Origin: CAWEBF01 sp963807235
Lineage (GTDB): Bacteria; Acidobacteriota; Vicinamibacteria; Vicinamibacterales; UBA2999
Length of the DNA: 64,000 bases
NCBI GenBank assembly: GCA_963807235.1
Contig: CAWEBF010000015.1
Location: 324,772-388,771 of the forward strand
Direction: 5' to 3'
Both the position numbers and the translations under genes were made by a program. The notes below the pieces were generated by a model that saw only the letters and a list, made by a program, of their open reading frames with translations, was not told the origin of the DNA and searched no databases. Below, one piece after another: positions 8,207 to 17,575 of the stretch; position 1 is the first letter of the stretch; each line of letters starts with the position of its first letter.

Positions 8207-10002
8207 CGCGCACCGCCGGACGACGTGGCCCGCCGGGCGGCCACGGCATCGTTGTAGAGGGACTCGACGAACGCCGCCGTGGACGTGGGGCCCGTGGCGG
8301 TCGCATAACGGCCGTCGTAGTCGAGCGTCGGCCGTGCCGCCTTCACCTGCTCGAGCGTCAGGCCGCGCGCCACCATGTCGCGCACGCGCGATGACACGAT
8401 CACGAGCATGTCGCGGTACTCCACGACGTCGGCTTCGTCGGAGATGCGCCCGTGGCCGGGGATGATCATGGTGCCGCCCTCCTGGAGATACTTGCTCGGC
8501 ACCGCCATCTCGAGGATCTGGTTCAGCGCGGCGATCGAGCCGGCCACGCTGCCGCCGTTCGCCAGGTCGATCACCGGATAGGCCGTCGTGGAGTACAGGT
8601 CGCCGGCCACGATCACGTCGGACCGCCGGAAGAACACCATCGTGTCGGCGTCGCTCGACGCCGCGCCGCCGTGATAGAGCATCACCGGCTTCGCCGTTGA
8701 ACGGGAAGTCGCGGGTCGGCTCGAAGAACGTGTTGTAGGGCCGCGCCTGGTCGGGCACCTTCGCCGCAATCATCCGGGCGTTGGCGTTCTCGTGCGCCAC
8801 CACCGCGGCCACGTTGCCGTTGACCGTCTTGCCAGCGAACGCGATCGGCTCGTTGCCGCCGATGTGATCGGGGCGGAACGTCGTGTTGACGATCCAGCGA
8901 ATCGGCTTGTCGGACAGCTGCCGGATGGCGGCGAGCAGCTTCTCGCCCATGCCGGCGCCACCGGTGTCCACGACCACGACGCCGTCGGGTCCCGTCTGCA
9001 CGGCGACGTTCGCGCCGGCGCCGACAATCATGTGGACGTTGCCTTGCACGTGGACGGTGCGCAGCTCGCCCGCGGGCACGGTGGCCGGCCGCGTCGTCCG
9101 GCGTCAACCCCACCTGCGTGGGCACGGCGGGCACCGGCACACCCTCGGCGCGCGTCGCCTTCCCGGAGCGAATGACCTCTACGTATTCCGGGCGCGTGGT
9201 CGCCGCGCCGCCGCGCACGGCCTCCTGCGGCATGCCGTACTTGGCGCCCACCTCCGTCAGCCACGGGTTCTTGCCGGGCAGGAACATCGGCACCTGGTGG
9301 CGGGGCCGCGGAACCTCGTTGGCGTACTCGCAGTTGTAGAGCCAGTTCGTGTTGTTGCGTTCCATCAGCACGAATTCCTGGCTGCGGATGTAGGGCTCGG
9401 TCAGGTACACCGGGTCGGTGGCGATGGTCACGTGCGACAGCACGTTGCCGTGGCGGATGAAATGCTCCACGAGCGTCGTGCGATCGCTGTTGGGGATGCC
9501 GCTGCGGCGGAAGTAGCCCGCCTTGATGTGCGTGGTCCGTGACCGTCAGGATGTCGCCGTTCCACTCGCCGGTCGAGAACCCCATGAACGTGTGGGGTGC
9601 GTACTCGGGCGGGTGGGGGCGGCCGTCCATCCAGATGGTGCGCCACTGCTGATAGGTGCCGATGTAGAACTTGATGGCCAGGAACTCCTGCGTATCAGGC
9701 TGCCGCTCCTCCCAGACCCTGAACTGCAGCGGGCCGTGGAAGAGATACGGCATCGTGTAGGGCTGGCACTGGTGCTCGAGCACCGTGGTCCGCTCCACGT
9801 CCCAACTGTCGGCGAACATCCGCGCCGCCTCGTTGACCGGGAGGCCGGAGTAGTCGTTGGGCTCGATCCCCGGGACGCGATCGGGCTGATCCTCGTGGTA
9901 GCGCCCCGACCAGTCGCCCACCAGGCTGACCTGGCCGCTGGCGCTGCCGCCGGACGCAGCCAGCACGGCCAGGAGCAACAGCACAGGGCGCGCAACTCGC
10001 AT
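8203..10002 (-). CDS. Exported fusion: secreted acidobacterial domain plus degenerate MBL-fold domain
   Basis: A signal peptide (MRVARPVLLLLAVLAASGG) is followed by SLVGDWSGRYHEDQPD and the family motif region FSTGEWNGDILTVT, then VYLTEPYIRSQEF, LMERNNTNWLYNCEY. After GLTPDDAA the reading passes, without stop or start, into an MBL-fold domain (VHVQGNVHMIVGAGANVAVQ, GVVVVDTGGAGMG, VNTTFRPDHIGGNEP, VAGDLYSTTAYPVID, IIPGHGRISD). Indels lie near 9530, 9090 and 8700. The MBL zinc site is altered: the HxHxDH position reads TFRPDH, and the later His before D-x-D-T is Ser, while DH, the Asp of AGDLY and the His of PGHG remain. About 600 residues in total. The start at 10002 is preferred because a GGAG precedes it. 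Confidence 0.65.
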
Positions 10003-10018
10003 CACCATCTCCATCCTC

Positions 10019-10046
10019 GGCTTCCGGCTTCCGGCTCCCGGCTTCC
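10019..10046. repeat. Heptamer tandem array, unit GGCTTCC x4
   Basis: Four head-to-tail 7-bp units (GGCTTCC twice, GGCTCCC, GGCTTCC) fill the gap between the gene starting at 10002 and the one ending at 10049. The same unit occurs at 41185-41223. Confidence 0.85.
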
Positions 10047-10048
10047 GT

Positions 10049-10918
10049 TCACTGCAGCACCTGCGTCTTCGACGTCGTGCTCTGCAGGTGTTCGTTCAAA
10101 TCGGGCAGGCACGACACCTCCTGGATGTCCACGTCGTCCACCCGGTTGAAGCGCTTGGTGCTCTTCCACTCGCCGTCCCAGTTCTCCGGGTCGGTCATGG
10201 TGTATTCGATCTCGAGCTGCTTGCCGTCGCTGACCAGGCGCATGCGCTCGATGATGCGCAACTGCTCACCCGCCGGAATCGACACGCCGCCCTGATCCAT
10301 CCAGTGGTGATCGCCGCGGAAGTGGCGCGTGTCCACCACCAGGGTGTCGCCCTCCCACCGCCCGATCGACTCGCCGTTGAACGTGCGGACCACGATGTCG
10401 GGCTCGGTGTGGCTGCGGCCGTCCAGGTACACGATGCGCAGGCTGTTCATGAAACCGCTGACCATGTAGATCGCCGTCGGCAGCTGGATCATCGCCATCG
10501 GCCAGTAGCGCGTCATGATGAGCGGCAGGCCCGCGGGCCAGCACTGCCCGATGTCGTCGCGGTAGACCTTCCCTTCGGCCGTCGCTTTCTTGGACGCGTC
10601 GGCATGCGCCTGCGCGGCCGGCTTGAGCGCCGGATAGGGCGGCCCGAAGCGCCAGGCCTCGGGGTTCTGGCTCACGTCGATGAACCAGTTGCCGGTCACG
10701 CTGAAGGGCGCCGGCGGCCGCTGCTTGGCGATGTTGGCGGGCGCCAGTGCGCTCACGGGCTCGGCCCCTGCGGGCGACACCTCGCCAGCGCCGGTTGCAG
10801 CCGGCGCGGGGGCTTCAAGCGGCGGGGCGGTGCAGGCCGCTGGCATCAGGGACGCTGCGGCGACGATCGCCGTCAGCGCGACGGCGTGGAGGCCCAGTCG
10901 TTTCAGGTTCACACGCAC
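10049..10918 (-). CDS. Secreted lipoprotein with GRWEGDTLVVDT motif
   Basis: Intact 289-residue protein with a GTG start one base after the upstream stop. A lipobox-type signal (AAASLMPAAC) predicts a lipid-anchored protein. Downstream are an Ala/Pro-rich linker, VTGNWFIDVSQNP, GKVYRDDIGQCWPAGLPLIM, AIYMVSGFMNSLRIVYLDGR and the hallmark ESIGRWEGDTLVVDTRHFRG, ending CLPDLNEHLQSTTSK. It is a clear paralogue of the gene at 11353-12163: the two share long identical stretches and flank a DUF6152 gene. The family is common and multiplied in Acidobacteriota. The biochemical role is unknown, and a beta-rich binding protein is a guess. Confidence 0.75.
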   Translation of the reverse strand: MRVNLKRLGLHAVALTAIVAAASLMPAACTAPPLEAPAPAATGAGEVSPAGAEPVSALAPANIAKQRPPAPFSVTGNWFIDVSQNPEAWRFGPPYPALKPAAQAHADASKKATAEGKVYRDDIGQCWPAGLPLIMTRYWPMAMIQLPTAIYMVSGFMNSLRIVYLDGRSHTEPDIVVRTFNGESIGRWEGDTLVVDTRHFRGDHHWMDQGGVSIPAGEQLRIIERMRLVSDGKQLEIEYTMTDPENWDGEWKSTKRFNRVDDVDIQEVSCLPDLNEHLQSTTSKTQVLQ

Positions 10919-10919
10919 G

Positions 10920-11321
10920 TTACTTGGACTCGGCCGTGCCGAGACGTGCCGGCCGTTCGAGGAAGGTTCGGCCGTCGGCCAGCGTCAGCGACCGGAAGAT
11001 TCCGGACGGCTCCCCGCTGCGCACGGGATTCACGACCACGGTCACCTTGTCGCCCGGCTTGATCAGATTGGACTTCCACCCGGCGCGCACGAGGTACGTG
11101 GGCGAGGTGAGTTCGACGCCCCACAGCACGTCCTTCTTCGTGGCCGGGTCGGGAACGTAGACCTCGATCCACGTGTGAGGGTTCTGCCAGCGGAACTCCT
11201 TGACGGTCCCGACCAGCGTGACCTCCTTCGTGCGGTCGAACGCCGCCGGCGAATGATGCGCGAGGACGGGCACCGCGACCGCGGCAACCAGCACGCACGA
11301 CAACACAAGGGTGCTTCTCAT
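10920..11321 (-). CDS. DUF6152 exported protein
   Basis: About 133 residues. The start ATG at 11321 is chosen because AAGGAG lies 9 bases before it; the in-frame ATG at 11339 would include that site. After a signal peptide ending VPVLAHHSP come the family landmarks HHSPAAFDRTKEVTLVGTVK, FRWQNPHTWIEV and SGIFRSLTLADGRTFL. DUF6152 proteins are small periplasmic beta-rich proteins of unknown role, often found beside the GRWEGDT-type proteins as here. Confidence 0.88.
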   Translation of the reverse strand: MRSTLVLSCVLVAAVAVPVLAHHSPAAFDRTKEVTLVGTVKEFRWQNPHTWIEVYVPDPATKKDVLWGVELTSPTYLVRAGWKSNLIKPGDKVTVVVNPVRSGEPSGIFRSLTLADGRTFLERPARLGTAESK

Positions 11322-11352
11322 CGATCCTGTCTCCTTCAACTGTCCCGCCCGG

Positions 11353-12163
11353 CTATCGGACGTGTACCTTGGATGACGTGCTCTGCAGGTGCTCGTTCAG
11401 GTCGGGCAGGCACTCCACTTCCCCGATGTCGATGTCGTCGACGCGGTTCCACCGCCGCGTGCCTTTGTATTCGCCTTCCCAGTTCTTCGGATCCGTGAGC
11501 GTCATCTGGATTTCGAGCGTGCGGCCGTTGTTGATCATCCGGATGCGCTCGACGATCTTCAGCTCGCCGCTCGCGCGGACGCCCTGATCCACCCAGCGGT
11601 GCTCGTCTTCGATGAAGTTCCTGGTCTCCACCACCAGGGTGTCGCCTTCCCAGCGTCCAATCGACTCGCCGTTGAAGGTCCGCACGACGATGTCCGGATC
11701 GGTGTGCGAACGCCCGTCGAGAAAGACGGTGCGCAGGCTGTTCATGAATCCGCTGATCATGTAGATGGCCGTCGGCAGCTGCACCATCGCGATGGGCCAC
11801 ACGCGCGTCATGATGATGGGCACCCCCGCCGGCCAGCACTGGCCGATGTCGTCCCGATAGACCTTCCCCTCGGCGGCCGCCTTCACATAGGCGTCGCGGT
11901 GCTTCTGCGCCTCGGGGAGGAGCTTCGGGATGGACGCCGGGCCGAAGAGCCACCCCTGCACGGCCGGCGTGTTGTCGATGAACCAGTTGCCCGTCAGGTT
12001 GAACGGCGCGGGCGGCCGGGGCTTGGCCAGATTCTCCGGCGCCAGGGCACTCGGAGGCGTGCGGGGGAATCTCGGGCGCCTGCTGCGCCAGGGCCGCCGG
12101 AGCGGCCGCGGACCAGACCACGGCAATTCCCAGAATCCAGAATGCGTATTTCGCCTGCCGCAC
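11353..12163 (-). CDS. Secreted GRWEGDTLVVET-motif protein, paralogue of 10049 gene, one indel
   Basis: Starts MRQAKYAFWILGIAVVWSA with a signal peptide ending ALAQQ. An indel near 12065 shifts the frame, after which it reads LAPENLAKPRPPAPFNLTGN, GKVYRDDIGQCWPAGVPIIM, YMISGFMNSLRTVFLDGR, ESIGRWEGDTLVVETRNF and ends CLPDLNEHLQSTSSKVHVR. The match to the 10049-10918 protein is close over the whole mature length. It lacks the lipobox cysteine of its paralogue, so it is probably periplasmic or secreted rather than lipid-anchored. First gene of the reverse operon. Confidence 0.72.
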
Positions 12164-12484
12164 GTTCCTACCTCCCCCGCTACGCTATCGCCCGCCTGGA
12201 GGGCGGACAATCACGCGAGGCTCCGCCTCGCGTGACAGTATTCGCCGCCGATTGTAACGCCCGGGCGAGGCTGCACAAAGCTGCGCGCCAATCGCCGCGG
12301 CGTGGATGACGGATCTGATCAGCCGATCACGGAATTGGCGCCCGCGGGCGCCCCTGTCGCGCCCGCCTCGCCCTGTCCGCGCGCCGGTTCCGGCGACTTT
12401 TGGCGCGTTGCCGGCGGATGCCCGGCTGGTACGACCGTTGCGCGCAGCATCCCTGGATCACCAGACCGTTTCGAGCCCGATCAC
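12164..12484. other. Intergenic region with two-hairpin element and no convincing gene
   Basis: Lies between two divergent genes. It contains a perfect 11-bp hairpin TCACGCGAGGC-tcc-GCCTCGCGTGA (12211-12235) and a weaker one (CCGCC-tggag-GGCGG, 12192-12206). In reverse orientation this resembles the two-hairpin repeat described at 26807, but the linker is poorly conserved. An open frame runs from 12302 into the coiled-coil gene, with composition that does not look coding. Promoters for both genes must lie here, but I cannot place a -10/-35 pair with confidence. Confidence 0.5.
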
Positions 12485-14373
12485 ATGAGCAACCGCTACC
12501 CCCAACTTCCGAAAGACGCCGCCGACGACAACCAGCTGGCCCGCGAGGTCGACTCCCTGATCAACAGGATGGGCGTCGACCCGATGGCCCTCGAGGTGAA
12601 CGGCGAGCAGCAGCCCAACATCCACGAGAACCCGCCCGCACGGGTCGAGGAGCTTGTCGATCCGGAGGTGCACGCCGCCGAGATCGCCCTCGTCGAGGCG
12701 CACGCCAAGGCCAGAATGGCGGCCGAGCTGGAGCGCGTGAAGGCCGAAGCAGCGGTCCAGCGCCAGGTCGAACTCGCGAGCCAGGAGGCCGCGGCCTCGG
12801 CGGAACGCGAACGCGCCGTGGCGGAGGCCCGTGCCCAAGCCGAAGCGGCCGCGCGCGAGTCGATGGCGCACGAGCTGGCGCGAGCCCGCACGGAGGCCGA
12901 GCAGCAGCTGGCGCGCGAACTGGAGACGATGGGCAGCGAGGTGGCTCGCGCCCGCAGCGAGGCCGAGAAGGAACTGGTTCGCGCCAGGGCCGAGGCCGAA
13001 CAGCAGATGGCCCGCACGCGCACGGAGGCCGAGCAGCAGCTGGCCCGGGAGCTGGAGCGGTCCAGAGAGCAGTTGGAGCGTCAGCTGGCGGAACGTCTCG
13101 GCCAGTCGCGCGCCGACTCCGATCGCGAACGCGAGGCCAATATGGTGCGTTCGCGCGCCGATGCGGAGGCCACCCGGGCAGCCGCGATGCACGAGGCCCG
13201 GCTGGCGGCCGAGGCCGCCGCTCGCGGGCGCTCGAATCCGAGCTCGGGCGCGTGCGCGCCGAAACCGAAGCCAAGCTGCATGGAGAGCTGGCCAGCCTGC
13301 GCGAGCAGGCGGAGGCGGCGCGGCGCGCGCAGGCGCAGGCGCAGCAGCAGGCGGAAGCGGCGCGTGAACAGGCCGCCCGCGACGTGCAGGTCGCGGCGCA
13401 GCGCGCAGCGGCCAAGGCGTTCGAGGTCGAGGCGGCCCGCATTCGGGCCGAAGCCGAGGTCCGGTCGAAGGAAGAGAGCGAGCGCGCAAATCAGCGGCTG
13501 GAAGCCGAGGTCGCACGCCTTCGCGCGGAGCAGCTGGACCGCCCGCCGCGCCAGCAGGCGCCCGCCGCGCCGCCGCCGATCGCGCGGCAAGAGTACGAGC
13601 CACCGCCCGCCCCGGCGCAGGTGGAGGCCCCGCGCCAGGTATTTGCCGATCGCTTCACCGCGTCCGATGCCGGCGACGGGGACGATTCGCATACCTGGAA
13701 GGTGTGGATCGCCGCGGCAGCCGCCGCGGCGACCGTCGTGATCATCGGGACTGGCGGCTATCTGCTGTGGAATCGGACCCCGGAGACACCCAAGGCGGAA
13801 GCGCCAGCGCCGCAGCCCGAAGTGATCGAGACGCTGCCGGAGGAGGTCGAAACGCCGGGGCCGCGTGGCCGGCGCAATTCGCGTCCGGAACCGCCTCGCG
13901 CGGGCCGGCCAGCCGCAGCGGCCGCTACGGAAGCGACTGGCAAGACGGCGGGACTCCTGACCGTGTACTCGCGCGTCCCACTCGATCTCGTCGTCGACGG
14001 CGTGCGCATCGGCTCGACCGAGGACGGCCAGATCGTGGTGCCCCCCGGACGCCGGCGGGTGGAGCTGGTGAACAAGCGGTTGAACTATCGCGGCGAGGTC
14101 ACGCTCGACGTGGCCAGCGGGAAGGTCACGACGCATACCGCCACCCTGCCCCCGGGGCAGCTGCGCATCGCCGGTGCGGCGGGCGGCGAAGTCTGGGTCG
14201 AGGGCGAGCACGTCGGCACGCTGCCGCTGGCCGACATCTCGGTGCCCCTGGGCACACGGGAGGTGCTGGTGCGGCATCCGCAGTTTGGCGAACGCCGGCA
14301 GACCGTGGAAGTGACCTACGGCGCGCCCACGCAGGTCTCGATGGTGCAGCAGGAAGCCGGCTCCGGGAACTGA
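12485..14373 (+). CDS. Coiled-coil, membrane-anchored PEGA-domain protein, one indel
   Basis: About 630 residues. The N-terminal ~40 residues are polar, followed by some 300 residues of Ala/Glu/Arg heptads (repeats such as ARTEAEQQLARELE) that should form a long coiled coil. Then come a Pro-rich linker, one transmembrane helix (VWIAAAAAAATVVIIGTGGY) and a periplasmic C-terminus with PEGA-like repeats (LLTVYSRVPLDLVVDGVRIG, GGEVWVEGEHVGTLPLADIS). The frame changes near 13225. The ATG at 12485 is the first in-frame start giving a plausible protein; its ribosome binding site is weak. The topology suggests a cytoplasmic rod tied to an envelope-binding domain. Confidence 0.7.
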
Positions 14374-14376
14374 TTC

Positions 14377-14404
14377 GGGCTCCGGGCTCCAGGCTCCAGG
14401 CTCC
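14377..14404. repeat. Heptamer tandem array, units GGGCTCC x2, AGGCTCC x2
   Basis: Four 7-bp units starting 3 bases after a stop codon. AGGCTCC is the reverse complement of GGAGCCT, the unit of the array at 38848-38875. Confidence 0.85.
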
Positions 14405-14445
14405 AGCTGTCCCGCCGCGCGGGCATCCGCGTTACCATACGGCCC

Positions 14446-15264
14446 ATGCGAAGCCTGTCACCCATCGCATGGGCCCTTTCCTTCGTCTTCCTGCTGGTCT
14501 CCGCGGCTCCCACGGCCGCCCAGCAAGCTGAAAAACCCTTCGAGCCCGAAGTCGGTCAACCCGGCAAGGACGTCGTCTGGGTCCCCACGCCGCCGGCGCT
14601 CGTCGAGAAGATGATGGACATGGCAGGAGTCGGGCCCAGCGACTTCGTGATGGACCTGGGGTCAGGGGACGGCCGCAACATCATCGCGGCTGCCAAGCGG
14701 GGCGCCAACGCAGTCGGCGTCGAATTCAACCCCGACATGGTGGCGCTGTCGGAACGGCTGGCCAAGACCGCCGGCGTTTCCGACAAGGCCAGGTTCGTCC
14801 AGGGCGATATGTTCGTGGCCGATATCTCCAAGGCGACCGTGATGGCCCTCTTCCTGCTGCCGAGCAACATGCTGCAGCTGCGGTCGAAGTTCTTCGCGCT
14901 GGCACCGGGGTCGCGAATCGTGTCCAACACGTTCCGCATCGAAGGCTGGAATCCGGACAAGAGCGAGAGCATCGGCGGCGACTGCACCGCCTGGTGCGAG
15001 GCCATCCTCTGGATTGTCCCGGCCAAGGTAGCCGGCCGCTGGCGTGGGCCGGAGGGCGAACTGCAACTGGCGCAGGACTACCAGATGGTCTCCGGCACGT
15101 TGACCGTTGGCGGCAAGCCCGTGCCGGTCACCGGGCGGCTGAATGGCCGCGACATCACCTTCACGGCCGGCGATCGCGCCTACACGGGTCGCGCCGGCGA
15201 CACCGAGATGGAATTGACCGCCCCCGGATCGGCGCCACTGCGCTTGACCCGGACCGGGTCGTAG
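14446..15264 (+). CDS. SAM-dependent methyltransferase with a signal peptide
   Basis: A 272-residue intact protein. Residues 1-25 are a classic signal peptide (SFVFLLVSAAPTAAQQ). Motif I of class I methyltransferases follows (DFVMDLGSGDGRNIIAA), then the acidic strand 2 end (VGVEFNPDMV) and motif RFVQGDMFVAD. The C-terminal ~85 residues are a beta-rich add-on (GRWRGPEGELQLAQDY). Enzymes of this type normally act in the cytoplasm where S-adenosylmethionine is. The predicted export is therefore odd, although similar proteins are annotated in many Gram-negative genomes. It is followed 9 bases later by nfeD on the same strand. Confidence 0.85.
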   Translation: MRSLSPIAWALSFVFLLVSAAPTAAQQAEKPFEPEVGQPGKDVVWVPTPPALVEKMMDMAGVGPSDFVMDLGSGDGRNIIAAAKRGANAVGVEFNPDMVALSERLAKTAGVSDKARFVQGDMFVADISKATVMALFLLPSNMLQLRSKFFALAPGSRIVSNTFRIEGWNPDKSESIGGDCTAWCEAILWIVPAKVAGRWRGPEGELQLAQDYQMVSGTLTVGGKPVPVTGRLNGRDITFTAGDRAYTGRAGDTEMELTAPGSAPLRLTRTGS

Positions 15265-15273
15265 CCGCACGCC

Positions 15274-15705
15274 ATGACCGGCTGGATGTGGATCGCGATG
15301 GGCCTCGTGCTCGCCGCCATCGAGCTGGCGACGCCCGGCGGATTTTTCATCATCTTCTTCGGCGTCGGCGCCGTGGTGGTCGGGCTGATGCGGGTCGCGG
15401 GGCTGCTGGAGGCCGCCTGGTCTCAGTGGCTGGTCTTCCCGATCGTGGCCGTGGTGGCGCTGAAGTTCTTTCGCCAGCCGCTGCTGGCCCGGCTGCAAGG
15501 ACGCGACAGCGGGCACGTCGTAGATACGCTCGTCGGTAATCATGCCCTGCCTGCGACCGCCCTGGAACCGGGCGGGCACGGCAAGGCGGAAGTGCGCGGC
15601 GCGTTGTGGAACGCCCACAACGTCAGCGACCGCACCATCGTCGCGCGCGAACGCTGCCGGGTCGTCGCCGTGAACGGCTTGGAACTCGACATCAGACCGG
15701 AGTGA
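15274..15705 (+). CDS. NfeD-like protein
   Basis: 143 residues: short N-terminal stretch, two to three transmembrane helices (WIAMGLVLAAIELATPGGFF, QWLVFPIVAVVALKFF), then the soluble OB-fold NfeD C-terminal domain (GNHALPATALEPGGHGKAEV, ALWNAHN, VVAVNGLELDIRP). NfeD proteins pair with SPFH-domain stomatin-like proteins and are thought to help assemble membrane microdomains. The partner gene follows directly: the stop at 15703-15705 and the next GTG at 15707 are almost touching. Confidence 0.92.
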   Translation: MTGWMWIAMGLVLAAIELATPGGFFIIFFGVGAVVVGLMRVAGLLEAAWSQWLVFPIVAVVALKFFRQPLLARLQGRDSGHVVDTLVGNHALPATALEPGGHGKAEVRGALWNAHNVSDRTIVARERCRVVAVNGLELDIRPE

Positions 15706-15706
15706 G

Positions 15707-16648
15707 GTGACCGTGGAAGCCACAGTGGTGGTCCTGATCCTCGTCGCGCTGCTGGTCCTGCTCGTCTTGTACAAGACGGCCGTGGTGGTGCCGCAGCAGA
15801 GCGCGTTCGTGGTCGAGCGCCTGGGCCGCTATCACACGACCCTCAATGCGGGCTTCCACATTCTGGTGCCGTTCGTGGACGCCATCCGGTACCGGCACTC
15901 GCTCAAGGAACAGGCCCTCGACATCCCGGCGCAGGTCTGCATCACGCGCGACAACGTGCAGGTGGGCGTGGACGGCATCCTGTACTTGAAGGTGCTGAAC
16001 CCCGAGCGGGCCTCCTACGGCATCTCGAACTATCTCTTCGCCATCACGCAGCTGGCCCAGACCACGCTACGCAGCGAGGTGGGCAAGATCGACCTCGATC
16101 GCACTTTCGAGGAGCGCGCCAGCATCAACCTCGAAGTGGTGGGCGAGCTGGATAAGGCCACCGAGTCCTGGGGCGTCAAGGTGCTGCGCTACGAGATCAA
16201 GAACATCGAGCCGCCGCAGGACATCCTGGCGGCGATGGAAAAGCAGATGCGGGCCGAGCGCGAGAAGCGGGCGCTGATTCTGACGTCAGAAGGGCAGCGC
16301 GACGCCGCCATCAACTCCGCCGAAGGCGAGAAGCAGCAGGTGATCAAGGCGTCGGAAGCCAATCGCCAGCAGCAGATCAACGAGGCCGAAGGCCAGGCGT
16401 CGGCCATCCGCGCGGTGGCAACCGCAACGGCTCAAGGCATTCGGGAAGTGGCTGACGCGATTCGGGCCGAGGGCGGGCGTGATGCGGTGCAGCTGCGGGT
16501 GGCCGAGCAGTACGTGACGCAGTTCGGGAACCTGGCGCGAACGGCCAACGCGGTGATCGTGCCCGCGACCGTCAGCGACGTGGCGGGCATGATCGCCACC
16601 GCCATGCGCGTCTTCGACACGGCCGGCGGAGCGCCAGTCAAGAAGTGA
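15707..16648 (+). CDS. qmcA: SPFH-domain paraslipin (QmcA/stomatin family)
   Basis: 313 residues with one N-terminal helix (VVVLILVALLVLLVLYKTAV) and a complete SPFH domain (VPQQSAFVVERLGRYHTTLN, GFHILVPFVDAIRYRHSLKE, RSEVGKIDLDRTFEER), followed by the Ala/Glu-rich coiled coil (EGEKQQVIKASEANRQQQIN) and a conserved C-terminal segment (RVAEQYVTQFGNLA). It is expected to form large rings in the inner membrane with its NfeD partner. It uses a GTG start, with a second in-frame GTG at 15713. The gene ends directly against the convergent TonB-type gene (16648 and 16649). Confidence 0.93.
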   Translation: MTVEATVVVLILVALLVLLVLYKTAVVVPQQSAFVVERLGRYHTTLNAGFHILVPFVDAIRYRHSLKEQALDIPAQVCITRDNVQVGVDGILYLKVLNPERASYGISNYLFAITQLAQTTLRSEVGKIDLDRTFEERASINLEVVGELDKATESWGVKVLRYEIKNIEPPQDILAAMEKQMRAEREKRALILTSEGQRDAAINSAEGEKQQVIKASEANRQQQINEAEGQASAIRAVATATAQGIREVADAIRAEGGRDAVQLRVAEQYVTQFGNLARTANAVIVPATVSDVAGMIATAMRVFDTAGGAPVKK

Positions 16649-17575
16649 CTATCGCGGGGGTGCGTCCGGCACCACCGTCAACTGCAGCCGCTTCCGATAC
16701 TTCACCGGGGTGCCGTTCAGCGTGGCCGGCCTGTATTGCCACGATCGGGCGGCGCTCAGCGCCATCCGGTCGTACTGCGGGTTGAGCGCCGTCACCATCC
16801 GTGCCGAGTCCACTCCACCCGTCTCGTTGATGACGATGTCGATAGTGGCCACGCCGGTGAGCAGCACGCGCCCGGGAAACGGCGGCACCACCTGGCGCAC
16901 GGTCTGCGGCGGCACCACGTTCACGTCTTCGGCGCTGTAGATGACCGGTGCCGCAGGAGCGGCCGGCGTCGGCGGCGCAAGCGGCGGCGGCGGCTCCGCC
17001 GTGGGCGTTTCCACCGGTGCGTTGGCCTTGGCCGCCAGATCGTGGAACCCGGACGCCAGCACCTTCAGATCCGAGAGCGGCGGCTGCGTGCCGGCGCTCC
17101 CGAGATCGGGATCCGCCAGGCCGCTCAGCACCACCTGGAAGCCCTGGGCCGCGGCTGCGTAGTTCTTGGCTTCGTAGGCGGCGCGCGCCACCACGTAGCG
17201 CTGCTGCACCAGCCCTGGAAGCATGCGCTTGCGGGCGTCGGAAAAGGCCGACCTCATGCGCGGCGGCAAGTCCGTGGTGTCGGGGCGATACAGCGGGTCG
17301 AGCATGAGCATCGACTCGATCACCTTGTTCGCCTCGGCGGTGTTGCCGAGCGCAAGCATGCACAGGGCGCGATAGAGATCGATCGTCTGCAGGTCGGCCT
17401 TCGAGGTATTGGCGCCAGCCAGGGTCGTCAGCATGTTCAGGGCGCTGTGGTATTCAGCCGCCACGTACAGCTCCCGGGCCGCCGAGAGGTTCGAGTTCTG
17501 CGCCAGGGACGGCGTGGCGCCAGGCACCCCGCCGACCAGACAGGCAAGAACGCATGCGCGAATCAACTTCCTCAT
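16649..17575 (-). CDS. Periplasmic TPR protein with TonB C-terminal domain
   Basis: 308 residues. Signal peptide (ACLVGGVPGATPSLAQN), then TPR-like helices (ARELYVAAEYHSALNMLTTL, VIESMLMLDPLYRP), a Pro-rich linker (PPPPLAPPTPAAPAAP) and a TonB_C domain (VPPFPGRVLLTGVATIDIVI, ARSWQYRPATLNGTPVKYRK). There is no N-terminal TonB anchor, so this is one of the periplasmic TonB_C proteins whose partner is uncertain. The start overlaps the stop of the upstream pseudokinase gene (ATGA at 17572-17575), so the two are co-translated and probably work together. Confidence 0.88.
   Translation of the reverse strand: MRKLIRACVLACLVGGVPGATPSLAQNSNLSAARELYVAAEYHSALNMLTTLAGANTSKADLQTIDLYRALCMLALGNTAEANKVIESMLMLDPLYRPDTTDLPPRMRSAFSDARKRMLPGLVQQRYVVARAAYEAKNYAAAAQGFQVVLSGLADPDLGSAGTQPPLSDLKVLASGFHDLAAKANAPVETPTAEPPPPLAPPTPAAPAAPVIYSAEDVNVVPPQTVRQVVPPFPGRVLLTGVATIDIVINETGGVDSARMVTALNPQYDRMALSAARSWQYRPATLNGTPVKYRKRLQLTVVPDAPPR

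Noticed and set aside
12302..12484. N-terminal extension of the coiled-coil PEGA protein
   Set aside because: The frame is open but Pro/Ala/Arg-rich with no recognisable motif. The ATG at 12485 gives a typical start of such proteins.
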